NCBI GenBank assembly: GCA_963920575.1
Contig: OY986967.1
Location: 12,270,061 to 12,334,060 of the forward strand
Length of the DNA stretch: 64,000 nt
From: Narthecium ossifragum
Taxonomy: Eukaryota; Streptophyta; Magnoliopsida; Dioscoreales; Nartheciaceae
Direction of reading: 5' to 3'
Shown here: piece by piece, positions 36,306 through 47,772 of the stretch
Position numbering within the stretch: the first letter of the stretch is position 1
Layout of the letters: every line of letters starts with the position of its first letter
The notes under the pieces: generated by a model
The model's database searches: none
What the model was told of the DNA's origin: nothing
The model's input: only the letters and a program-made list of their open reading frames with translations
Translations under genes and position numbers: made by a program

Positions 36306-38336
36306 ATGGTTCGTGAACTTAAAGCTGATGAGGAGGTGCATAAGGAAGCTTACAAAGCCTATGCAGAGTTCAATGGGATCTTGAGATCAGATGAAGCAAG
36401 AGGAACATATCTGGTCAGGACAGGAGATTCGTCTTCCAAGTTCTTTTCTTTGGGTCCTTGCTTTATTTCTGATCTTTTGACCTCTCTGTCTCCCGATCTC
36501 CAAGTTATTGTTCAAAACTTTCCGCTTTCCGGCGATCTTCCCTTATCCCAGGAACTTAATCTTTCAATCCTTTCTTCCAAGAATCCCATTACGCCATGAC
36601 CTTTGACCGATGACAAGTTCATCAAGTGGCATAGTAAAATGGTCAATCATTTAGATTCCAAGAAAACTTTTTCTGATGCTGGCATTGTGGATTTCTTGGA
36701 TTTGAGCACTAGGGTTCCTGCTCAAGAGCCCAACTTATTTCTGTCGTCGTTCCTTTTTTGGTCGACAGATTATAACAACTTTGTTTTTCCTTGCGGCACT
36801 CTTTCCATTACCCTTCTCGATATCGCTCTTTTGACTGGTCTTTCTCCTATCGACGATCTTGTATCGGTCAATATGGAGTTTTCTTCTCGGGAAACGGTTT
36901 TTGATTCTGATAAAAACTATAGTGTTTTATCAATGCATATGCCAAACTTGACGAGACCGATGAGCCACCAAATGCTAGAGAACGACTAGCATTCATTTAT
37001 TACTTGCTCTGTAAATTCGTTCTTGGTCTCCCTGCTAAAAGACCGGTTAATGGTTATATCGGTCTCGCCCAAACTATTGCTTCTGGAAAGCCAGTTTTGT
37101 CTCTTTCCACTTTTAATCTCTCGGCCATATATAGAGGCATTTACCTTACTCTTGAGCAATTGAGAGATGGTGGAAGCATTACTGGTTTTGACCCTCTCTG
37201 GATCGTCCAATAATGGCTTAGAACCTATTTCCCTAGACTCCATTTAGCTCCTTCTTCTTCATCGGCCAGAACTCAAGGCCATTTGTATCTTTCTTCATCG
37301 TTCCTTCCCAAATCCTTTGTACATACTTTTGATTATTTTTATACCTTATCCAATTTTTCTTCCTATCATCCATTCAACCATAATTCTCACGCAGCTACTA
37401 TTCATCCACTTCTCGATCTGTCGCCCAATTTGGACGATGAGGATAAAATATTGGCGTATGCCCACTTCTTGGTTGGTCGAGATATTCATTTTGACATGTC
37501 CTGGGGAAAAGCTAACAACAAGTGCGGAGTAGAAGTTTATGCCCCGAACTTTGTCTCACGCCAATTTGGACTAAAGCAAGCCTGGCCAATTCCTCATTAC
37601 TTTAGTTATAACATAATAGCTAAAGGTCGATGTGTCTTCCACAACATCGATAGGGTAGTTAAAGTGGAGAAGAGAGACATAGTGCTTTGTAAGCGTTTTA
37701 AACTTACACATTTTGAGCCAATGGTCGATGTCGACTCTATCATCGCCAATGTCTGGAATTCGGCCATCAAGGAGCGTCTTTTCTCCCAAGACAAGAATGT
37801 TGTCTTCAACAATTTTATTCCTCCTAAGAAGTTAGGACGTAAGGAAGAAGCTTTGGAACATGCTGAGGAAGAGGATAGACCTCAGAAGAAAAGGAAGGTT
37901 GTTACTTCCGCTGGAAAGGGTGGAGAATCGCCCAAAAAGAGACGTGGGAAGTCTACTGAAGAGACTTCGTCTCGTAAGAAGAAGAGGGTATCAACTGGTG
38001 AATCCAGGATATCTCCATTGGCTGAGAGGCCTTTGGTCGAGGAGACAATGGTCGAGGAAGTAACGGCCGAAGACGTAGTGGTCGAGGAAGTAGTGGCAGA
38101 GAGACCTGTGAAACAAACTCGCTCATCTTCAGTAGTAGGAGAAGATGCAGGCTCGCCAGATAGCAGGCAAAGTGGCCATTCTGCTTCAGCTTCTAAGTAA
38201 GTATCTTTGTCCGCTATCTTATGTTTCTCCATCTTTGTATTTCGAACTTCTCTTCCTTGTTTTGTAGAGAAAGATCGGACTCGTCTACTCCCTCACACCT
38301 TTTATCTCCTTCTAGTTCCCCCTCCAACTTGGGCGG
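36306..38336 (+). pseudogene. Plant mobile domain (PMD, aminotransferase-like) gene carried antisense in element G, copy 1
   Basis: ATG at 36306. The frame is broken by a TGA at 36597-36599, a one-base shift near 36930 and a TAA at 37211-37213, then stays open to 38200. PMD-type features include LLTGLSP (about 36832), FIYYLLCKF, the GYIGLAQ block and a YAPNFVSRQFGLKQ motif (about 37540) close to the PMD C-terminal core. A basic, nuclear-type tail follows (KKRKV, KKRRGK) and then Glu/Val repeats. A donor (AA|GTAAGTATC, about 38196) and acceptor (TTTTGTAG, about 38268) suggest a further exon, now cut by element D at 38337. It lies just inside the 3' LTR, on the strand opposite to gag. PMD genes are known in plant LTR elements and MULEs and in the MAIN/MAIL1 proteins. 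It is dead here. Confidence 0.75.
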
Positions 38337-41300
38337 TCACACGCCTTGAAAAGTGTTGTGGTCTTAACAAGAATGCCAAAATTAGAAATTTATAATCCGA
38401 ATCACTAACTAACTACTTTGTGGGTAGATAGCAATGAGTCCGAGTCGAATCCACAGGGAAAAGAAGTGTTAAGTATAATTACCTCGTATAGTTCTAAATC
38501 AAAAGATTGATAAAGAGAATGATTTTTGGGTTTTAACTACTCTTAACTCATATTAAACTAAACTGAATAATAATAGGATAAACGGCCAAGAGATTTCTAA
38601 TCTGTAATAAAGAACTAACTAGGTCTTCCTAGGATAAAAGCAATTCAAAAGGTGTTAATGGTTTTAACTAGTCGATAGGTGAATGGCTAGAACCCCTACC
38701 GCTCAACAAAGATTCGTAAGAAGTCTTCATCGGAATAAAGATCAAATCAGCGGATAATTGGTATGAGAATAATTAAAGTGGTTCTAGCACTTTGAGATCG
38801 CCTAATTAATAAAGATAAAGAACGAAATATAGGTTACAATCATAGGTCTTAATGGTTCTAGCATTAAGGTAGTGGTTCTAGCACTCCTACAATCATAATC
38901 TAGGGTTTAGGATCCAATCCTAAGATCTAACATGGTTCTAGCATGAAAACATCTTGGAAAAGTCCTAATCCTAGCCTCTAACATGCAATGCTCAATACCA
39001 GCGATCGTAATCTCAGCGTAACTTTCACATTCGAACTCGAAACAAGATGATTCAAGATTTAGTGGAAAGCTAAGGAAGAGATCTACAACTTTTATGTTTT
39101 GAGTTTTCAAAGATTCCGGCTGTACAACCACGGAAAAACCGAGGAAAGATAGGCCGAATTTTAGGACACAAAGAACAAACAATTCATTCACCATAATAAA
39201 TATTACCAATAGATATATAAAATCTGAAATCTATCCATTAAACCATCATAGAGTACATGCTCTAATCCATAGGAAAAACCTAGATAAACTCTCTATTACA
39301 TCATAGAAATCCCACGGCTAGAGATTAGTTACTCATCTTAGGAAGGAGATCCGTCGATGAAGGTTGTCGCCTCGCTTCACCCATGGATCTTTCACCAAAG
39401 ATCTAACCTAATTTGTGAAAAAGAAACTAAGAGAAACCCTAAGAGATGAAGAAAATTCGGCCATGGAAGGCTGCCAAAACGCCCCTAAAGAAGGCTATTT
39501 ATAGTCTAAGACAAACTCTAACTCGGATTAGTCAGTTTCCTTTTATTTTTCCCGCAGCACCAAAAGGGATCGATCCCCTTTGGAAAGAGGATCGATCTTC
39601 TTTTCCGAAGCTTCTTTTTCTGCGCGTGTGTACTAAAAATAACATAACTTCTTTTAGGAAACTCCAAATCATGAACCGTAAAAAGTTCTGAAATCTAGAC
39701 TTCAAGAGCTTTCCAACCATGTATAGCACATCATCTGGTTTTTCCTTAGAAGGTACAGTTTTGATGTCGAAGATGACCAATCTTTGCTCCTTTGCTCATT
39801 TGCTCCTTTGCTCCTAACGAGTTCTTTATTTCTTCGTTTTAGCACAAAACTTGCTCTAATCTTCGCTGAAGGCTCTTAAGCCTGAAATGGGGAAAAGACA
39901 ATCAAAATAGCATTGCTCGGAGTGTGAGGACCCTTCCCTCTACTCCTGCGTCGACCGGTTGGGTCGGGCCCGTGGCTCGTTGGTTTGTTTCGCGTCGAGC
40001 GCGCGATTCTGTGGATCGTATTGTTTCTTGGACCGTAAGGGCAATTTGGTAAATTCGCCTTGTTGGTTTGTTTCACACTCGCGTGTGCACACACTGACCT
40101 TGTTTGTGTTCGTGTTTGTTAGAATGGCTAGGTGAACCCGAGATCGGAAGATCTGAGCTTGGGCTTGTGTTTTAGCCCAAGTTTGCCTTTCTGGGCGAAG
40201 GAGATCGATCTGGATTGCTAATGAGATCGATCTGGATTGCTAATGAGATCGATCTGGCCTTGCTAGCCAGATCGATCTGACATGCTTTGGAGATCGATCG
40301 CTTAGTGCAGAAGGTTTTGGGGCTGTTTGCGGCTCGGGAGCGATCGATCGAACTCGTGATCAAACAGTCGGTGGGTTTTTCTCTTCCGCGATGACGGCAG
40401 CCGACCATCATTTTCCCTTGTCAGAAGGGGAGGACTTTCCCTCCCCTCCCCCAGCCTTTCCTCCGGCTTTCCCGGCTTTCCCCCGAGCTTTTCCTTCTTC
40501 TTCTTCCCTTCTCTTCTCTTCTCTTCTTCTTTCTTTCTCTTCTTTCCCGCGGTGCTCTGTTTCTTCTCTTCTCCGCCGGCGAGCTTCTTCTTCGCCGTTC
40601 TCCCTCCTCCGACCATCAAATTGGGTGTTTTAAAGCTCGTTGGATTCGTGGCGACGAGAGGAAGGTTGCTGAGGTGGTTTGAGGTCGTGTTGGCGACTGG
40701 TTTGCGAGGGATCAACCGAGGAATGCGCAGTTGGGTAGGTTCTTCTACCTACGTGTGTTCTTAAGTGGGTTTCGCGTGATCCAGCCGTTGGATCTGTTGA
40801 TATTCATCTTATTAGATGTATGTTGCCTAGTAGAATAACTGATTTGAGTTTCATGTTAATCGGTTGCGATTTGAGTAGGTTTCATGCATGATTAAACTCG
40901 GTTTCTCTGTTTTTCTGCTGTTCTTGAGAAACAGCCGGCTTGCGGCGAGTTTTCCGGCCGGCATGTACATGATCTTGGCTTTTTATAAACACAAGAGTTG
41001 TAGATCTATTCGTTAGTTTTCCATTTCATCTTGTTTCGTAATTTTCCGATGTTTCTACGATTTCTTATGAATTGTTTTCTGGAGGGCTGCGTTGCAGCAA
41101 TTAATTAGAAAGTTAGTTTTGATTAGTGGTTTTCATTAGAGTTTTCCCGTTAATCCAACCGTTGGATGATTCTGGATTTTGGATATATTGATCCATACAT
41201 GTAGTTCTACTGGTGGCTAAGTTGGATCTTGAATCCGACGTCGTTTGGACGTCGGATCGACCAGATCAAATAACCCCTAGTAGAGAACATTTGGTGTTTT

Positions 41301-42500
41301 AAAATATAATATTATATGTCGAATTATAATATTATATTTCTACTGTTCATCAGCGGTTTTCGGGGTTGCTTCCCGTTGCAGGAGTCTGTGGTCGACGGTC
41401 GTGGTACCATCTTAATGCCGGGACCCGCTGCGGATCGGCTGGCAGCGGTCGGTGGTACCGCTGCAGCGATCCGGTTGACTTATATGATGTTTGTCATACT
41501 GTTGCATGCCTATCTCCTGTTTGTGTATATCATAGCATGCATTGTTGATTGTGCATTAGTTGCATTGGTTAGGGCGTGGGTGATCCTTGGGTCGCCGTCC
41601 CGAGGCTGGAAGCTCGGACTTAGCCCTAGGACCGGGGTTGGGTAGTTTGGACCCGGTTTGAATAGTGGTGTCCAGTCGATTCGATGATAGGCCTAGAGGA
41701 CTGGTACACCTGTTGCTTGATGATGGTCAGAGGTCGTGTCAGCCTCAAGTCAGGTGTTGAGGATGCCACCTGTGACGGGTCTTATTCTTTGGGCAGTGTC
41801 CGTTCCTGCCAGTAGGGGCATCAGCGTGGGCCCATGGCGAGTTGGGTGACCACAGCTGGAACCCTGCGACACTAGGTGTATCCATGATGGGCCCAGTCCG
41901 TTGGGGTGACCATGGTTGGATATGCCTAGAGATCACCGGTGAATGGTAATATGACCATTGTAGCTCGCTCGAGTCTGGCTTGAGGGCGACACTATTGCGT
42001 TTCCCTCTTCCTTCCGTGTGGCGTAGTGTAGATCCCTACTGAGCTTAGTGCTCACACCTACCCGGGGCTGCGTTTTGCAGGTGCAGGCATCGGTTCTTCT
42101 TCTTTGGCCCCTACCGGGCAGTTGGTCGGCGGTGCGGCGGCGCCTGGTGGCTTTTGAGAGGTGGTGATCCTTTACAGCTTTTATCCTATGTTAGTTAGTC
42201 TCCTACGGGAGTGATGTTGTATTTTGAATCTTCCCCTCTCCGAGGATTTGTATAATCAACACTTTGAGTTTTAATCTGTGGTTCGAGGCTTCAATATTAT
42301 ATTGTTTTAATTGAGGGTGTTTTGGTGAATTGCTAGGGAGACCAATAGGTTAGAGGGAACCCTCGTCGTTCTTTTTCCACGTTGGTTAGGTTCCGGTTCG
42401 CGTCGCCCGGCCCGGTTGGGCTTTCGCGAGTCGGGGCGCGACACGGAGACTAACAAGATCTAGTTAAAAGGGAGATTTGTGCACTTTTCACGCGTTATCA
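38337..42500 (-). mobile_element. 3' LTR of Athila-like element D, interrupted by solo LTR E3
   Basis: Without E3 it is about 1638 bp. On the minus strand it begins TGATAACGCGTG at 42500 and ends ...CAAGGCGTGTGA at 38337 (TCA to TGA decay on this copy). It is nearly identical to 47773-48823. The TATA box (minus, CTATAAATAG) is at 39495-39504, and two GATCGATC palindromes lie 65-100 bp upstream of it (39566-39600). The polypurine tract adjoins at 42501. The element inserted into the PMD gene of element G. Confidence 0.85.
39923..42443 (+). mobile_element. Solo LTR of family E (E3), 2521 bp
   Basis: It begins TGTGAGGACC and ends GGGGCGCGACA, flanked by CGGAG at 39918-39922 and 42444-42448. This is the sense orientation, because in copy E7 the same end precedes a PBS. 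GATCGATC repeats occur at 40199-40350. The pyrimidine-rich tract 40490-40560 gives spurious ORFs. Confidence 0.92.
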
Positions 42501-42514
42501 CACCCCCCAACTTG
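42501..42514 (-). other. Polypurine tract of element D
   Basis: The minus strand reads CAAGTTGGGGGGTG directly before the LTR start TGATAACG at 42500. This fixes the orientation and the 3' LTR boundary. Confidence 0.85.
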
Positions 42515-45226
42515 ATCTTTGTTAGTACTCGAGCAAAGCAAGACAAAAATAATAATAAAGCTGTAAATCTAACTAGCCACTTTCGTAGGTCTCACGATTA
42601 CACTTAGCATGTGTAACAAGCCTTTAAACCCATGGATGGCCCCAATGGAGGAGTTTGAGTCTCTTGAGGGTTTCCAGTGATGATACCCACAAACATCTAT
42701 ACATCCCATTGAATATATCATCTGAAATCAATTATAATATTCATCAACTCTCATGCATGAAATAGAAACAATATCCATGAATTTATTCTTTAATTCATAG
42801 TCACATAAAAGTAGAGAAAATACAAGCATGTCATAGCACACTTCCAATACTTCAACATATTTAATCATGATTCAAAAATAACCTTAACACTTAAGTGTGT
42901 GAATAAAGTTCCACATGCATCAGAGTCTCCATTATATCCAAGCATTCAACTGTTCAAGATCAACATTCTAAACATGCACATATTTTCCACTATCACATAA
43001 CAATATCTGTTCTTTTTTTTTCTTTCTTTTTTTTTCTTTCTTTTTTTTTCTTTTCTTTCACAAGGAAAATCACCCGTTTTACGCGAGCAATCTGCTAATT
43101 AGGTACATTGCCCGGTTACTAAGATGACATCTTGTTTCTTCTTTTCTTTTCATTCATAAGGAACTTCAACCGTTTTACGCGAACAGAACGCTGGCTAGGC
43201 ACCCTGCCCGGTTACTAAGTTAAAAACCCTACACTTTTCAAGCACATACACTTTTTGCGAACAGAAAATTGCATGTGTTCGTGTATCTTTTGTGACATGA
43301 TATAGAACTGTAAATCTATCCTAGTTTCAAGCTTAGAATCTAACTTCAACTCTTTTACATGCGAACGTGCTCAAGTGCAATAGGATATGTCAAGTTATCC
43401 CTAAATAATGGTAAAAGTGTTAAAGTATAGAACTCATGTCATGCGTAACAAAAATTTACTATCCCTTATATGACATACAAGTTTCAAAATAATTCATAAG
43501 ATAAATTTCTAAAACACTCATCTTTATCAAATCATATCATAATTTCATTCTTCTGACATAATCCAAGGGATGTATAATAGTTGGTTATCATAAAATAAAT
43601 AAATAAACATAAATTCCTAGAATTCTACCCCCCAACTTAAATGTAATTGTCCCCAATTATACTAAGTTATAAAATAAAAAAATAGATCAAAGAATAAAGG
43701 GTAGAGATCACCATAATATCGTGCCAAATGTAGTCGTCTCGCTCAGTACGATCACCACACCGCCCACATAACGAAAACATCGCCACGTCAAGAAATCATG
43801 TCTCTAGAAGATTCTACAAAAATCACCATGTTATATGAGAGACATAGAAAAAGCCAAAATAATATCTCCTGATCGGTGCACGGATTAATCACCCACTATT
43901 GATTTCCACAGGAACACCTGCCATAAAATTACCTTATCAAAAGATCAAATAAAATAGCACGAAAAATATATCAAGAAGAGTAAAAATGCATAAAAATCAT
44001 TAATAATTTCAGCAGAGTCTCCTTTGTATATATTAAGCACAGATCCTATACAACCATTCATCCAAATCAAATTTAAAAAAAAATATATGGTAATATAAAA
44101 TACATCGAATCATCCATGTGCAACACCTAAAATAATCAGCATCAATAATATCGTGATTGAAAATCACGACCGTCCGATTGGAAAAAGGATCACTGTAGCC
44201 TCTGGATCATGTATGGCAGCCAATGGACGGCTGAGAGCTCGCCGGAGGTGATCAACGGTGAAACTTCATCGTCGGGGGACATGGAAGGTACAGGAAGAAT
44301 CGTGGAAGCCTAAGGAGTTCTTCGGTAAGCTCTGATCAAGGAACGGAGGTCCTCAGGTGGTAGATCGGTGATGGCCGGATCGGAGGAGAATGATCGCCGG
44401 AATTGGATTCCGATGATCGGAGCTTCAATCGAGGTTGGCAAGGATCGAGGAAGGATCGTGGAGGGCGAAGGAACTCACCTATATGATTTATTTGAAGAAT
44501 TGGAGTTCCAGGAGGCGAATAGAAGATGGTCGGAGAGGTTGAGACCATCGGTGGTGAGATCCAGTGATCTAGGCCGCAAGTAAAGTTTTTGATGGGTGGG
44601 AAGTGTTCGTGGCAGCCGGAGGACGCTTCTGGAGGTGGCTAAGGGCGGTGGGAAGCAGTGGAAGAGGTGATCGGAGATGGCCGGTGAAACAGGGGAGGCT
44701 CACCGGCGTCGGAGGAGCTGATGTTAAGGGAAGAAGAGGACGTGAGGAGGTAGAGGAGAAGATTGCAGTGATGTATGTGGTAGTTTGGAAGGACGGGTAT
44801 GGCCGGAGAGATGGCGACGTGCAGCGGTCGGCGACGGCTCGGGGACGAGCCGGGACGACGAGTCCATGGCTCGCTGGTGAGCCGTGACAGGAAGGAGAGA
44901 GAAAAACTCGGGGAAAAATAAGGAAATTCAAGAAAAAAACGAAAACAGATGGGAAAAAATAATGGAAAAATCCTAAAAATTAAGGAAAATTCAAACAAAA
45001 AAAAATTCAGGACAAAGAATTCGAAAAAGTATTGGGTTGCCTCCCAGGAAGCGCTCGATTTATCGTCTTCCGCTCGACGTTATGCTATAAAGATCAAAAC
45101 TGAATTTGGGTGCCCGATGGTTCCAGGTGAAGAAATATAGAGAGTGAAGAATAGAGAAGACGTGCAAACATGATTTATCAAAGAAGGAAGACTGGTCCCA
45201 AGTAATGAAATCATTAAAAAATTTAG
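42515..45226 (-). mobile_element. Non-coding 3' internal region of element D
   Basis: No coding frame of note. It contains a long pyrimidine tract (43011-43061), an imperfect ~94-bp duplication just after it (43062 and 43156, each with CCGTTTTACGCGA and GCCCGGTTACTAAG), and the phrase GGGTTGCCTCCCAGGAAGCGC near 45034 that recurs in plant Athila/Tat-type elements. The short ORFs at 44339-44998 are compositional. No reverse transcriptase or integrase was found. Confidence 0.6.
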
Positions 45227-45859
45227 TTAGTGACCAATCACTATCTGCAAACCATGTGTTTCAATAAATCTGTCTATCATCATATATGCTTTTGGCGGCC
45301 TATGGTTTAAAGTATAGAAATACATGCATTGAAGGATGGAGATGAGGTGCAAACATGCTTTATCAAAGAAGAAAGGAGAATTCATGGCAAATAATTCATT
45401 ATAATCTTTAGGCATTGGCAAATTGTCGTCCTGCAGGCCATGGATTTCAACAAATAGAGTCATCATCAACTGGTCTTTTGGTGGCCGATGATTAAAAGTA
45501 AAGAAATACATGGTCCGAATAAAAGTAAAGCCATACAAACATGCGACATCAAAGAAGAAGGGAGAATTCATGGCAAATAATTCATTATAAGCTTTAGGCA
45601 TTGGCCAATTGTCATCCTTCAAGTCATGGACTTCAATAATTAGATCCATCATCAAGTGGGCTTTTGGTGGCCGATGGTTTAAAGTATAGAAATACATGGT
45701 CCGAAGAAGAGTAAAGCCATGCAAACAATCTTCATTAAAGAAAAAGATTATGTCCTTAGGAAACAAGATGCTCGAAAGATGGGAAGTCTTGCAAGAGTTT
45801 TTGATGAAATTACAATCAAATTCGGCATGGCTTAAGAATAATGGAGTAAGAATGTCCAT
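45227..45859 (-). CDS. 210-codon ORF of element D built of three ~62-residue repeats
   Basis: ATG at 45859. After a short N-terminus (about 35 residues) the product is three tandem units of about 62 residues, each with a LHGFT/LYGFT-like segment, MYFYTLNHRPPK, a hydrophobic/acidic stretch and PMPKAYNELFAMNSPF; the last unit is shortened. The repeat is visible in DNA with a period of ~186 bp (anchors at about 45297, 45482 and 45669), a multiple of three. It overlaps the preceding acidic ORF by 28 bases in another frame. I recognise no family. It lies between the gag-like ORF and the 3' region, where pol is absent. It may be an element-specific accessory protein or a duplication-derived frame under no selection. 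Confidence 0.5.
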   Translation of the reverse strand: MDILTPLFLSHAEFDCNFIKNSCKTSHLSSILFPKDIIFFFNEDCLHGFTLLRTMYFYTLNHRPPKAHLMMDLIIEVHDLKDDNWPMPKAYNELFAMNSPFFFDVACLYGFTFIRTMYFFTFNHRPPKDQLMMTLFVEIHGLQDDNLPMPKDYNELFAMNSPFFFDKACLHLISILQCMYFYTLNHRPPKAYMMIDRFIETHGLQIVIGH

Positions 45860-47460
45860 CCCCTCACAAGTGTGGAGGAAGTAATGGGTAGAGGCTCAAA
45901 GTGAAGTTTCCTAAAGGAGGTCTCACAAGAATCATCTAAGTCATTCAAATCATCGAAAATAGGCATAACATCATCCAACACATCAAGGACCGGTACGCCA
46001 TTATTGCAAGCACCATCAATCTCAGAATCCTCCAAAACCGGTAAAACATACTTCTCATCCAATGCATCAAAAATTGGCTTAATATCATCGCTAATATCAA
46101 ACACCGGTGGAGAATCGTCGCAAACATTGACATCAATATATCCATCAAAAATCGGCAAGTCCTCATCAATAACATTGTTGACATCAAATGCCGACAATAT
46201 ATCTTTGCAAATAACGTTATCATTCTTTTCGTCGGAAGCCGGCAAGTTATCACAAACCACATCACCATCACATGCATCGTAATCATTTAAAGGATAAGCA
46301 TCAACAACATGATCATCACGCATATGAAGTACCAAATCATGCATGCATTTAACAATACCATTATCCTCAAGAAACACCGGAGGCACCGATTCATTCACAT
46401 CATAAGGCATATTATCGTCTAAAGTATCACGAACCGGTAATACCTCAAAAGGAATCTCATCGTTGCATGTATCATAAACATTGGTAAGATGAGCATCACT
46501 ATCATCATCATCAACATCATAAATAATATGAGGCACTTGTCCCTTCATCCAATCAATATGTGCTGCCGACCACAGATCATTAATAATATCATCACACATT
46601 GGCGAAACATCATTCAAATCATCATGAACAAGTGAAGTCTCATTAGGAATCGCATAATTGCATGTGTAACTAACATTGGTAAATTGGGTATCATAAGTAT
46701 CATCATTAGAACTAGGAAGTACCGACTCATTCCCACACTCATGAACCTCATCATCATATGATTCCATCAAAGATGTGAGTTGCTCAATTTGGGCTTGTAT
46801 CCTAGCTATTGATTGTGAATGAGAATGTATAATTGGTGTTAGTTCTTCAAAAGTCTCATGAACTGGTAAAACCCCAAAAGGAATATCATCATTGCTTGCA
46901 TCATAACCATTGGTAAAATGAGCATCACAAGCCTTGTCATTAGAACTAAGGAGCACTGGCTTGTTTCCACAATCATTCACCTCATCATCATATGAGTCTA
47001 TCAAAGAAGCTATTTGTCCAATTCGGGGTTCTATATTAGCTATTAATTGTGAATGAGAATGAACAATTGGTGTTAGTGCCTCAATAGTCTCTAAATCGGT
47101 ACGAGTCCTTTCATCTAAAGATGGATCTACGTATGCTTGTGATTCAAAGGGACTGAGAGGTTCATGCCAATGTTGGGGAGGTGGGTATTGTGTTTGAAGA
47201 AGATAAGATGGTTCAAAATTAAGTGCAAAGTATTGGTTTGGTATGCTTGATTCTTGTGATTGAACATTATGAGGATAGTAACCTTGGAATTGCCAGTAAG
47301 GGTATGGATGATTACTCAAATCCGGATCATAGGTGTATGAATGCGAATAATATATCGGGTTCGAGAAATCATATGCATCATTAACATAAGCGGGTGCATA
47401 ATTAGATGATAAAAAATAATTATTCAATGTGGCACCCGGTGGCATATAATTATCGGTCAT
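45832..47460 (-). CDS. 542-codon acidic gag-like ORF of element D
   Basis: The first ATG is at 47460, about 290 bp inside the PBS, and the stop is at 45832. The N-terminal ~110 residues are Tyr/Pro/Asn-rich. Next come two copies of an Athila-gag-like helix segment (LTPIVHSHSQLIANIEPRIG, about residues 120-155, and a second copy near residues 205-235), resembling the HTQALAKLEAQMGQIANAL segment of the Athila gag at 62710. The C-terminal half is highly acidic, with repeats of the form V-P-V/I-F-D-x-x-D-D. No zinc knuckle, protease or RT was seen. The uninterrupted frame suggests a fairly young or trans-maintained element. The start is chosen as the first ATG; an upstream TTG in frame is not likely to be used. 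Confidence 0.6.
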   Translation of the reverse strand: MTDNYMPPGATLNNYFLSSNYAPAYVNDAYDFSNPIYYSHSYTYDPDLSNHPYPYWQFQGYYPHNVQSQESSIPNQYFALNFEPSYLLQTQYPPPQHWHEPLSPFESQAYVDPSLDERTRTDLETIEALTPIVHSHSQLIANIEPRIGQIASLIDSYDDEVNDCGNKPVLLSSNDKACDAHFTNGYDASNDDIPFGVLPVHETFEELTPIIHSHSQSIARIQAQIEQLTSLMESYDDEVHECGNESVLPSSNDDTYDTQFTNVSYTCNYAIPNETSLVHDDLNDVSPMCDDIINDLWSAAHIDWMKGQVPHIIYDVDDDDSDAHLTNVYDTCNDEIPFEVLPVRDTLDDNMPYDVNESVPPVFLEDNGIVKCMHDLVLHMRDDHVVDAYPLNDYDACDGDVVCDNLPASDEKNDNVICKDILSAFDVNNVIDEDLPIFDGYIDVNVCDDSPPVFDISDDIKPIFDALDEKYVLPVLEDSEIDGACNNGVPVLDVLDDVMPIFDDLNDLDDSCETSFRKLHFEPLPITSSTLVRGWTFLLHYS

Positions 47461-47749
47461 GTATAAATAATTAATTAAACAATGACCAAGCAAAAAGTTA
47501 GAAATACGTTACAAGGGGTTGGTCTAAGAATGAGACGTCCGTTGTCGACCGTAGATCACTGATTCTCCTTAGTCGGCGTCTCCTAGCAACAGAAAAATAG
47601 GCAATGTAAGCACAAATCGCTTTCTTTCTTTTTTATTTTAATTTTTTTTAAAATTTTTTAATTTTTAATTTTTTTAATATAATAAGCATAAGAAAATAAC
47701 TAATTGAATTAAAACTACACTAAGCAATTAACTTAACTACTATTCTATT

Positions 47750-47766
47750 CCCCGACAACGGCGCCA
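47750..47766 (-). other. Primer-binding site of element D (tRNA-Asp)
   Basis: The minus strand reads TGGCGCCGTTGTCGGGG, complementary with one mismatch to the 3' end of plant tRNA-Asp (from memory CCCCGGCAACGGCGCCA). It starts six bases from the LTR end. This is the PBS type of Athila elements. Confidence 0.85.
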
Positions 47767-47772
47767 AAATTC

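Noticed and set aside
40302..40715. 137-codon minus ORF rich in Lys and Glu
   Set aside because: Reverse of the pyrimidine tract in solo LTR E3; no domain, and the same tract gives ORFs in E1 and E5.
44339..44998. Several ORFs of 70-120 codons in element D
   Set aside because: Opposite-strand overlaps in a GC-shifted stretch, no motif, far from the PBS and after the apparent coding part.
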